A stretch of 46,116 bases of DNA, taken from an uncultured Bacilli bacterium (GTDB lineage Bacteria; Bacillota_I; Bacilli_A; RF39; UBA660). The position numbers and the translations under genes were made by a program. The notes beneath the pieces are model-generated. The model was given only the letters and a program-made list of their open reading frames with translations, was not told the origin of the DNA and made no database searches. The stretch covers positions 1 through 46,116 of the forward strand of contig CANPXO010000004.1 of the NCBI GenBank assembly GCA_947586205.1, read 5' to 3'. This document shows, piece by piece, positions 1 through 7,889 of the stretch. Numbering within the stretch: the stretch's first letter is position 1; each line of letters opens with the position of its first letter.

Positions 1-7
1 AATATGT

Positions 8-694
8 ATGATACTAAATCGAGAAAATCATAAAATGAATCTTAAAAAAGTAAGAAGATTAATGAAAAAATATCATTTGTTTTGTCCAATAAGAAAACCT
101 AATCCATATAAACAAATGATGAAAGCATTAGAAGAATCGACTGTTGCTCCTAATTTACTAGAAAGAAAATTTAGAGAATATGGTCCAAGAGCAGTTTTGC
201 TTACAGATATTACTTATTTATTTTATGGGAATCATCAAAAATGTTATTTATCTTCTATAAAAGATGCATATACAAAAGAGATTTTAGCACATGTTTTAAG
301 TCAAACAATGGAGGAAGATTTTGTGTTAGAAACAGTAAATTTGTTACTACAAAATCATAAAAATGAATTACAAACAGATGCTCTAGTTCATTCTGATCAA
401 GGAATCCATTATAAAGTGATATTATTTCAAGATTTACTGAAAGATAATAATTTAAGACAGTCTATGTCTAGAAAAGCAAATTGTTGGGATAATGCTCCTC
501 AAGAATCTTTTCATGGGCATATGAAAGATGAAATAGATTTGAGTCAATGTAAGACATTTGAAGAGGTAAAAAGTGTAATTGATTCCTACATTGACTATTA
601 CAACAAAGAAAGACCTCAAATAGGTCTTGCAAAGTTAACTCCAGAAGAATATTATCAATATTCTATTACTGGGAATTATCCCAAAAATCATTAG
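8..694 (+). CDS. IS3-family transposase OrfB (rve/DDE integrase), 5' part possibly cut by window start
   Basis: TDITYLFY..., LVHSDQGIHY, SMSRKANCWDNAPQESFHGHMKDE, YIDYYNKERPQIGLAKLTPEEY are typical IS3/IS150 OrfB motifs. Confidence 0.93.
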   Translation: MILNRENHKMNLKKVRRLMKKYHLFCPIRKPNPYKQMMKALEESTVAPNLLERKFREYGPRAVLLTDITYLFYGNHQKCYLSSIKDAYTKEILAHVLSQTMEEDFVLETVNLLLQNHKNELQTDALVHSDQGIHYKVILFQDLLKDNNLRQSMSRKANCWDNAPQESFHGHMKDEIDLSQCKTFEEVKSVIDSYIDYYNKERPQIGLAKLTPEEYYQYSITGNYPKNH

Positions 695-914
695 GATATA
701 TTTCATCATACAAATCTTTTAGAACAACATTTTTATAATCAGATATTAATGATTGAAATATTTCAAAATAGGATGATTGTATTGAAATTCCATTCACTTT
801 GAAATGCAATGGTATATAATATGTTGCAACAATATCACTCATTTCTTCTTCTAAAAAGCAAATTTTATCTAATATCTGATTATATGCTAGTTCTTTTTCA
901 CTCATATATTTCAA
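666..914 (-). CDS. hypothetical protein, TTG start, overlaps the 3' end of the transposase ORF
   Basis: 82-codon ORF; GGAG upstream of a TTG start inside a hairpin; no recognised family. Confidence 0.4.
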   Translation of the reverse strand: MKYMSEKELAYNQILDKICFLEEEMSDIVATYYIPLHFKVNGISIQSSYFEIFQSLISDYKNVVLKDLYDEIYPNDFWDNSQ

Positions 915-992
915 AAACTGATACTCCTTTCTTGAGTATCAGTTTACATTGTTTATCTTATGATTACAATTGACTTTTTTTTCTTTGTCCAT

Positions 993-1010
993 CATATGGG
1001 GTACAGTTCA
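993..1010 (+). mobile_element. candidate IS3-family right terminal end (ATATGGGGTACAGTTCA)
   Basis: sequence resembles IS150-type termini (TGAACTGTACCCC in reverse complement); the matching left end is outside the window. Confidence 0.4.
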
Positions 1011-1014
1011 AAAA

Positions 1015-1049
1015 AGACAAGAGTTTTTTATTTTCTCTTGTCTTTTCTT
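1015..1049 (-). terminator. hairpin terminator AAGACAAGAG...CTCTTGTCTTTT, probably of the ftsW-like gene
   Basis: inverted repeat with T tracts in both directions. Confidence 0.6.
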
Positions 1050-1124
1050 TCTCAAATAATTTCCAAATTTCTTCATTTTTCTATATCATTTAATCTACAA
1101 ATCTACATGAATTTACTAATTTAT

Positions 1125-2300
1125 TTAATAAACTTTTTCCTGAGATAATCTTGCAATTTCTCTACTCTCTCTTCCCTCTTTATTTTCATAAGAAATACGA
1201 AGGATAACAAACATCATTAATATTACATTCATGTTAAATGAACCACCATAACTTAAGAATGGTACTGGAACACCTGTTAAAGGAATTAAGGCTAGAGTTC
1301 CCATTAAATTAATAAGTAAATGGAGTAATAGATAAATAAATGTTCCATAACAAATGAGACTATTACGAACCGATAAAGCATTCTTTCCTATTTTTAAAAT
1401 TCGATATAACATATAAACATAACCTAGAATTACTAGAATCCCTATTACTAAACCTAATTCTTCTACTAATATTGGAAAAATAAAGTCGGTATGGGCTTCT
1501 GGTAAATATAAATATTTTTGAGAAGAATTTCCTAACCCTTTTCCAAATAAGCCACCATTATGATAAGCAATAAAACCATTACAAACTTGGTATCCTGTAT
1601 CTTCTGTATATCTTTCACATGGTGTTTGAAATTTTAAACGAGATAACTGTGTACTATTAAAAATATCAGACCCACTGTAAAGTAATACAATCGCGGCGAT
1701 AATAGCTCCAAAACCAATCCATTTAATTAAATTTAATTTATTTTTCTCTTCAAAAGGAATAATTAAGAAGGTAAAGAATACAATCCCTGCAATAATAACA
1801 GCCCCTCCAAAGTCTGGTTCCATCGCGACAAAGAAGAATATAACAATCGCGATAATAATGGGAATTAATTGATACGAAAAGTTATGATTTTTTTTCAAAC
1901 TGGAATTATAGAAAACACCCATAAACAAAATTAATGCTGTTTTGGCAAATTCACTTGGTTGTAAGTTAAAGAACCCAAGGTCTAACCAGCTTTGAGCTCC
2001 ACCAGCGACAATTCCTAAACTAAAAACTAAAACAAGTAAAACTAAAACAACAACAATATAACAATAAACTGGCAATTTATAACGACCCGTAGAATATCTA
2101 AGGACAATGAAACCAGCAAGAAAAGTCACAAATTCAAATAAAAACTGACGAATAAAAAAGTAATACGTAGAAACATTATAACGTAGGACGGCAGAGATGG
2201 AAGATGCACTTAAAATCATGACTAAACCTAGAATAATATAAAGAATCATTAAAATAAATAAAGGGATATCCATTTTCATAAAAATCTTTTTCATCCTCAC
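1125..2300 (-). CDS. ftsW: FtsW/RodA/SpoVE-family SEDS protein
   Basis: multi-TM protein with HTDFIFPILVEELG and GVPVPFLSYGGS motifs. Confidence 0.92.
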   Translation of the reverse strand: MRMKKIFMKMDIPLFILMILYIILGLVMILSASSISAVLRYNVSTYYFFIRQFLFEFVTFLAGFIVLRYSTGRYKLPVYCYIVVVLVLLVLVFSLGIVAGGAQSWLDLGFFNLQPSEFAKTALILFMGVFYNSSLKKNHNFSYQLIPIIIAIVIFFFVAMEPDFGGAVIIAGIVFFTFLIIPFEEKNKLNLIKWIGFGAIIAAIVLLYSGSDIFNSTQLSRLKFQTPCERYTEDTGYQVCNGFIAYHNGGLFGKGLGNSSQKYLYLPEAHTDFIFPILVEELGLVIGILVILGYVYMLYRILKIGKNALSVRNSLICYGTFIYLLLHLLINLMGTLALIPLTGVPVPFLSYGGSFNMNVILMMFVILRISYENKEGRESREIARLSQEKVY

Positions 2301-2431
2301 ACTACCCTTTCTTATAACATCATATCATAAAATTCATTAGAATGTTTATCATTTCCTTTTTCTTTACGAATTTAATGTCAAAAATGGGAAACATTAATAA
2401 ACTATATTAGAAAGATTAGGAGGTATAAGTT

Positions 2432-2632
2432 ATGTATTATTACGGAAATAATGGCTTCTATGGTGGAGGATATGGTGGATACCAACCTTGCTGCTGTGGA
2501 GGAAACCAAGGATACGCTGGATATACTTCTGGTTATGGTGCTGGTGCTGCAATTTGGATTGTTTTATTCATTTTATTAGTCATCATCATTGGCGCTGGAT
2601 GGAATTTTGGCGGAAATAATAATAACAACTAG
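2432..2632 (+). CDS. small Gly/Tyr-rich YjcZ-like membrane protein
   Basis: 66 aa, GGYGGY N-terminus and single TM GAAIWIVLFILLVIIIGAGW; SD aggaggt upstream. Confidence 0.65.
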   Translation: MYYYGNNGFYGGGYGGYQPCCCGGNQGYAGYTSGYGAGAAIWIVLFILLVIIIGAGWNFGGNNNNN

Positions 2633-2640
2633 ATAAAGAA

Positions 2641-2667
2641 AAGGATAGAGTCGTCTATCCCTTTTTT
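2641..2667 (+). terminator. Rho-independent terminator GGATAGA-gtcg-TCTATCC-cTTTTTT
   Basis: perfect 7-bp stem followed by T tract. Confidence 0.85.
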
Positions 2668-2802
2668 AATGCCATCAAGTCATACTTTCTTGCATTATTC
2701 ATTTTATCATATATCCACCACGTTTTATCTCATTATACCTCATTTGACTGATTTTACTTTTCTTTTTTTTAATTTATGATACAATAATACTGTTTTTTAG
2801 GG

Positions 2803-3375
2803 GTGAATGAAATGGAAGAAATGGAATTACCAAAAATCAAAATCTTAAATGAATATGATAAAAGACTCCATATGATAAGTAAAGAAGTGACTTTTCCATT
2901 AGAAGATAAAGATAAAAAAATGATTGAAGATATGATACAGTATTTAAAAATGAGTCAAATGGATGATATGATTGAAAAATATAATCTTCGTTCAGGATGG
3001 GGACTCTCTGCTGTTCAACTTGGTGTTTTAAAAAGAATATTTGTGATTGTCGATGAAACAAAAGAACCTGGTGTTTTTAAAAATTATATTGTGATTAATC
3101 CGAAGATTCTATCTCACAGCGAAGAACAAATCTATGTTTCGGAAGGTGAAGGATGTTTATCTGTGGACCGTGATGTCGAAGGCATTGTGCCAAGATATGC
3201 AAGAATTACCGTAAAAGCTCAAGATATGGATGGAAATCCTTATGAGATACGTGTTCGAGAAGAAGTGTCCATAGCATTCCAACATGAAATAGATCATTTA
3301 AATGGGATTTTGTTTGTTGATAAAATAGATCCGAAGAACCCATATAAAAATAGTGATCATATGCGGGAAATCTAA
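2803..3375 (+). CDS. def: peptide deformylase
   Basis: GWGLSAVQLGV, EGCLSVD, QHEIDHLNGILFVD motifs. Confidence 0.95.
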   Translation: MNEMEEMELPKIKILNEYDKRLHMISKEVTFPLEDKDKKMIEDMIQYLKMSQMDDMIEKYNLRSGWGLSAVQLGVLKRIFVIVDETKEPGVFKNYIVINPKILSHSEEQIYVSEGEGCLSVDRDVEGIVPRYARITVKAQDMDGNPYEIRVREEVSIAFQHEIDHLNGILFVDKIDPKNPYKNSDHMREI

Positions 3376-3428
3376 AAGTCAGAAAAAAACTGATTTTTTT
3401 CTTGTATGAAAAAAAGTGGAAGTCCCAC

Positions 3429-3554
3429 TTATTTTGTCTCATTCGTTTTCTTTTTCTTACAATATTTTTTATTGATTAATTTTACTTTGACACCTTTATC
3501 ATAGGCAAACATCTTTTTGACACCATCTGGTAAATTTTTCTTATAAACTTTCAT
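3429..3554 (-). CDS. 41-aa basic small protein, absent from supplied ORF track
   Basis: MKVYKKNLPDGVKKMFAYDKGVKVKLINKKYCKKKKTNETK; strong SD AGGAGGG about 6 nt before ATG. Confidence 0.55.
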   Translation of the reverse strand: MKVYKKNLPDGVKKMFAYDKGVKVKLINKKYCKKKKTNETK

Positions 3555-3611
3555 ATTCTTCCCTCCTCTTGTAAAAAGTCTATTTGATTATAACAAAAAA
3601 CTTAAGAAAAA

Positions 3612-3998
3612 TCAATGTGATGTCGGTGTATATTGGCAAGTTTTTACTCCATTGGGAAAAGTCACAGTCACATTATCTGTTAATTTTACAGAACTTTTTG
3701 TTTTGGGGTCTATTAAATCTTTTTCTTCAATCAGATTTTTATCCAAAATTTGTTCCACGGTAACATTACAAGTATTTCCCACACATTTGTTATTTGGACA
3801 ACACTGATTCTTCTTTGATTTATCAATATCAACATAGGTACAAGCTGCATTTTGAATTGTTGCTAAAAACTCTTCATATTGTTTATCTTTCTCACCACTT
3901 AAAACATTTCCCATATTGGCAACGACAAGCGTTCCAATTAACGCGATTAAACCAATGGAAACAATAAGCTCAATCATGGTAAAACCTTTCTTTTTCAT
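3612..3998 (-). CDS. type IV prepilin-like / pseudopilin protein
   Basis: MKKKGFTMIELIVSIGLIALIGTLVVANM prepilin cleavage and methylation motif; CCPNNKC Cys cluster. Confidence 0.88.
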   Translation of the reverse strand: MKKKGFTMIELIVSIGLIALIGTLVVANMGNVLSGEKDKQYEEFLATIQNAACTYVDIDKSKKNQCCPNNKCVGNTCNVTVEQILDKNLIEEKDLIDPKTKSSVKLTDNVTVTFPNGVKTCQYTPTSH

Positions 3999-5044
3999 AG
4001 TACCTCTCCTTCAATTATAATATTCTTTGCTTTTTTTCTTTTTTTAAAATGAAAATAAACATAAAAGATTCCGCTAAAAATGACGATAGAATAGAAACTA
4101 ACTGTTCGAAGTAGTATCATAGCTGGCGTTGCAAGAGTACTTCCATAAATGAATTCATTTATTTGTAAAAGGAGTCCTTCACTTACGACCACTCCACCAG
4201 GGAATGGCATGAAGTCACTTGCTAGAGTAATACCTGCTTGAAATGCTAGTATCTCAAGTAAACTTAAGTCATGTAGTCCAAAGGATAGATAAATGAAGTA
4301 ACTAATGGATAACAAACATACTCTTTGACAAAGTAAGATAAAGTATGCTTCCCATAATATTTTTGGGTGCTCTTTGGTTAGTTTAGCACACTCTTGATAT
4401 CCTTTTAAAGCATCTTCAAATTGTTTTTCATAAATATCTATTTTTTTGATTTTTAACTTTCTTCCTAAGCGAAAAAGAATACTTGCTAATTTAGGAATTA
4501 ATTTTTTAGAATAAACGAGCATTAAAAAGAAGATAATTAAAAATATGGTTGTAATAAATCCTAAAGCGACAAGCCAGACGAATAAAGCACTTTGATTCCA
4601 TAAAAGCGTAAAACAAAAGAGAAAACCTATCACTGCGATTGTGAGTAGTGCAATTTTATAAATCAATGTATTTAATAGAATGAGTACTGTACTAATTCGA
4701 TAAGGAATTCCATCTCGGTTCATTTCAATCATTTGCACAGGTTGTCCTCCAATACTACTTGGTGTAATGGCTGAAAAATACACTTCGGTAAAATGATAAC
4801 CAAAGGCTTGATACCAACTAATCTTTTTGCCAAAATATTTTAAAATTCTTCGAAAATATTGAAAAGCAAAAAAACAATATCCAAATAAAGCTAAAAACGC
4901 ACAAAAAAGAAAACCTTTATTGCAATTTTGAACGGCAATAAAAAAATCTTCAATTTTATAATCTTTTAACACAAAATAATAGGTTCCAAAAATTAATACT
5001 AAAAACAAAACTATGGACCAACTATATTTTTTGATGTTTTTCAT
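3995..5044 (-). CDS. lysylphosphatidylglycerol synthase TM-region / UPF0104 flippase-like membrane protein
   Basis: multi-TM, ITPSSIGGQPVQMIEM and DFMPFPGGVVVSEG motifs. Confidence 0.85.
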   Translation of the reverse strand: MKNIKKYSWSIVLFLVLIFGTYYFVLKDYKIEDFFIAVQNCNKGFLFCAFLALFGYCFFAFQYFRRILKYFGKKISWYQAFGYHFTEVYFSAITPSSIGGQPVQMIEMNRDGIPYRISTVLILLNTLIYKIALLTIAVIGFLFCFTLLWNQSALFVWLVALGFITTIFLIIFFLMLVYSKKLIPKLASILFRLGRKLKIKKIDIYEKQFEDALKGYQECAKLTKEHPKILWEAYFILLCQRVCLLSISYFIYLSFGLHDLSLLEILAFQAGITLASDFMPFPGGVVVSEGLLLQINEFIYGSTLATPAMILLRTVSFYSIVIFSGIFYVYFHFKKRKKAKNIIIEGEVL

Positions 5045-5090
5045 AGAACCACCTATGATAATAGTAGCACAGTTAAGAGAAAAATTCTAC

Positions 5091-5121
5091 AAAAAAAATC
5101 TTACGATTTTGTAAGATTTTG
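5091..5121. terminator. hairpin AAATCTTAC-gatttt-GTAAGATTTT (copy 1)
   Basis: near-perfect inverted repeat; identical core at 6079-6108. Confidence 0.7.
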
Positions 5122-5205
5122 ACACTGTCAATCATAACAATACACTTTTTCAAAGAAAATACTCTCCATGAATGTATTCCATTCTAAGTGATTGTTTAAA
5201 TATTA

Positions 5206-5646
5206 TTATCTTTTTAATACTCGTCTTTGCTCTTCAGATCTCTGTTCTTCTTCCTCCATGTCTTTTAAGTGATTATTTGTAACAAGTTTCCGAACTTCTT
5301 CTTTTTTAATTGGATCCCATACATAAACATAGAAAGAATCATTTTTAGAAGATTGAACACCTATTTTGTCATCTACATAATCTACTTCAATATACCAACC
5401 AAACTCGCTTTTACCAGATTTTAATTTTTGATGCTCTTCTTGTTCCTCCTCTTGTTTCTCCATTTCTTTTAAGTGATTATTTGTAACAAGTTTCCGAACT
5501 TCTTTCTTTTTTATTGGATCCCACACATAAATATAGAAGGAATCATTTTTAGAAGATCGAACACCTATTTTGTCATCTACATAATCTGCTTCAATATACC
5601 AACCAAACTCACTTTTACCAGATTTTAATTTTTGATAATCTCTCAT
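5206..5646 (-). CDS. hypothetical protein made of two near-identical 59-aa repeats
   Basis: QKLKSGKSEFGWYIExDYVDDKIGVxSSKNDSFYxYVWDPIKKxEVRKLVTNNHLKxME occurs twice, period 68 aa. Confidence 0.75.
   Translation of the reverse strand: MRDYQKLKSGKSEFGWYIEADYVDDKIGVRSSKNDSFYIYVWDPIKKKEVRKLVTNNHLKEMEKQEEEQEEHQKLKSGKSEFGWYIEVDYVDDKIGVQSSKNDSFYVYVWDPIKKEEVRKLVTNNHLKDMEEEEQRSEEQRRVLKR
5254..5430 (-). repeat. direct repeat copy 2 within the 146-aa ORF
   Basis: nearly identical to 5458-5634 at DNA and protein level. Confidence 0.9.
5458..5634 (-). repeat. direct repeat copy 1 within the 146-aa ORF
   Basis: nearly identical to 5254-5430. Confidence 0.9.
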
Positions 5647-5710
5647 TATTCTCCTCCTCTTTTCACAAGATGTTTCTTGTTACTAACAATTATATGGATA
5701 GTAAAAATAT

Positions 5711-6053
5711 TACCTCAATTCGCCTAAAGTGTTGCTGTATATTTAAAAATTATGATTGAATTATTTCTTATATCTTCCAAATCTATAGGCAAATCGGTAT
5801 TGTATATAACATCATTATTTTAAGATTGGTATTAATTTTTCTCTAAATATTCAATTGTATACTTTAAGATTGCTCTTTATTTTACAAAATTCTATGATGT
5901 TGTAAATAACGAGTGGAGTTTGAATGATACTATAAGAATGTACAAAAAAGGAAAAAATTCATGTACAAAAAAGAGAATATAATATACACTTCAATATAAT
6001 CCTTTTTTGTGTACTTTTTATTATTCGAGCAACACTTTAGGCGAATTGAGGTA
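5711..6053. mobile_element. MITE-like element, 343 bp, 26-bp perfect terminal inverted repeats and candidate 6-bp target duplication AAATAT
   Basis: TACCTCAATTCGCCTAAAGTGTTGCT (5711-5736) is the exact reverse complement of AGCAACACTTTAGGCGAATTGAGGTA (6028-6053); AAATAT at 5705-5710 and 6054-6059; no long ORF inside. Confidence 0.8.
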
Positions 6054-6078
6054 AAATATTTGTCAACTACTATGTACT

Positions 6079-6108
6079 AAAAAAATCTTACGATTTTGTA
6101 AGATTTTT
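6079..6108. terminator. hairpin AAATCTTAC-gatttt-GTAAGATTTTT (copy 2), downstream of the AAA-ATPase-like gene
   Basis: inverted repeat, T/A-rich flanks. Confidence 0.7.
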
Positions 6109-6122
6109 GGTAACCGTAATAT

Positions 6123-7778
6123 TTATCTCACAATACACTTTTTTCTACAAAAGACAACAACATATTCTTTTATATTTTGTACTTTATCTAATTCTAGTTC
6201 TTTATAGTATTCTTTTTCCTTCATTTGTTTTTTTGCAATACTTGCAAGATTCTCCATTTCACTTTCTTTATCTGCCACTTTAAACTCAAAGATACAGCCA
6301 AAACTTCTGTCATCTCTCTCAATCATCACATCGTATCTTCCTAGTCCTGCTTCTCTATTTGATTTTACAATAAACTCAGGTGTTAGGAAAACTCCAAACA
6401 AAGAAATCATATACCCATGATAAAAGTTTTCTTTGGTATCATAGAAACTTGTGCTCTCAAGGAGTCTACATAAATACATTTCCATCTTTGATTTTCTTCC
6501 ATCTATTAAATCATCTACAAAGCCCTGATAATCTTCAAAATTTGATAATTCTTTATGATACATGATACTTTGAACCATTTTTACTAGGTCACTTCTTACT
6601 TCTTCATTAGGTATTTTAAATTCTTGAATTCTACTCTTTATCACTGGATGAATATATTCTTTATCAAACGTAAGATATCCTGATGCAAACAGAAGATTTA
6701 GAACTTTGGTAATATCTTTTGTTTCATCAAAATCCATATAAGTCATTCGATTATCATATCCAAAACTAATGCTTTCTCCTTTTAATAATTTCTCTATTGT
6801 TATTTTATCTTGATTATTAATATCACCTAATGTTTTTTTGATGAGAACATTTCCTGATGTATTCATCCAATAAGGTTGCAATATTCTTTTTTTGGCATAA
6901 TTTAAGATACTCCAAGGATTATAAATAGAAGTCCCCATAAAGTTATATCCATCATACATATTTTTTACTTCATCAGTAAGTTCTAATCCATAATATTCTA
7001 ATAGTTCTTTGGTCTCTTCCTTCGTAAATCCAAAAGCCTCATTATACTCTTTCGTCATCATATCACAAACTTCAGGATTATTTAAATCACTAAAAATACT
7101 TTCTTTACTGACTCTTAAAATCCCAGTCATGACTCCCATCTTTAAACTATCATTTCCCTTTAATGAACTTGATAATACACTTCTTATTAAATCAATCACG
7201 TCTGTATAAAACCCTTTTATATATCCTTCTTGAATAGGTATATCATATTCGTCAACTAATATAATAGTCTTTTTATGATGATATCTTTCTAACCAATTAG
7301 ATAACTGATAAATAGAATTTTTATATTCATCTGCATTTGCTTTGCCATCTCGAATATTTTTATACCTTTCAAGTTCTCCTTCATTTAATATTTCCATCAA
7401 ATATTCTTTTTTGGTATAAACTTCTTGTATTTTAAAAACAAACTGATTATAAACACTTTCATATGTACTTTGTTTTAAATCTTTAAAATCTAAAGTAATG
7501 ACTGGATATGCCCCAAATTCTTTATAATATTCACTTTTTTGAATGGCTAGTCCAACAAATAAATGCTCATTCTCTTTTCTTTTATCAATATCAAAAAAAT
7601 TATCCAACATGGAAATAAACAAACTTTTCCCAAATCTTCTTGGTCTTGGATATAATACAACTTTACTTCCCTTATCTAATAATTCTTCAATCACTGATGT
7701 TTTATCTACATAATAATAGTTCCCTGTAATAAGATCTTTAAAGTCATCGTTTCCAACTGGAACTTTTTTCAAATTCAT
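6123..7778 (-). CDS. AAA-ATPase-like protein with C-terminal PD-(D/E)XK nuclease-like domain (PF09820/PF08011 type)
   Basis: VPVGNDDFKDLITGNYYYVDKT, RPRRFGKSLFISML P-loop variant, ILVDEYDIPIQ, C-terminal RYDVMIERDDRSFGCIFEFKV. Confidence 0.9.
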   Translation of the reverse strand: MNLKKVPVGNDDFKDLITGNYYYVDKTSVIEELLDKGSKVVLYPRPRRFGKSLFISMLDNFFDIDKRKENEHLFVGLAIQKSEYYKEFGAYPVITLDFKDLKQSTYESVYNQFVFKIQEVYTKKEYLMEILNEGELERYKNIRDGKANADEYKNSIYQLSNWLERYHHKKTIILVDEYDIPIQEGYIKGFYTDVIDLIRSVLSSSLKGNDSLKMGVMTGILRVSKESIFSDLNNPEVCDMMTKEYNEAFGFTKEETKELLEYYGLELTDEVKNMYDGYNFMGTSIYNPWSILNYAKKRILQPYWMNTSGNVLIKKTLGDINNQDKITIEKLLKGESISFGYDNRMTYMDFDETKDITKVLNLLFASGYLTFDKEYIHPVIKSRIQEFKIPNEEVRSDLVKMVQSIMYHKELSNFEDYQGFVDDLIDGRKSKMEMYLCRLLESTSFYDTKENFYHGYMISLFGVFLTPEFIVKSNREAGLGRYDVMIERDDRSFGCIFEFKVADKESEMENLASIAKKQMKEKEYYKELELDKVQNIKEYVVVFCRKKCIVR

Positions 7779-7889
7779 GAGGATCCCTCTTTTCTTGCAC
7801 TTATTGTAGCAAATATTACTTTATCATGCAAGAGCAACCTTTTTAAATGTTTACAATGCAAAAAAGAAAGAATACACTCGGTACCTTTC

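Noticed and set aside
960-1148. 62-aa plus-strand ORF
   Set aside because: Spans a putative IS end and a terminator, F/L-rich translation of AT-rich DNA, no SD.
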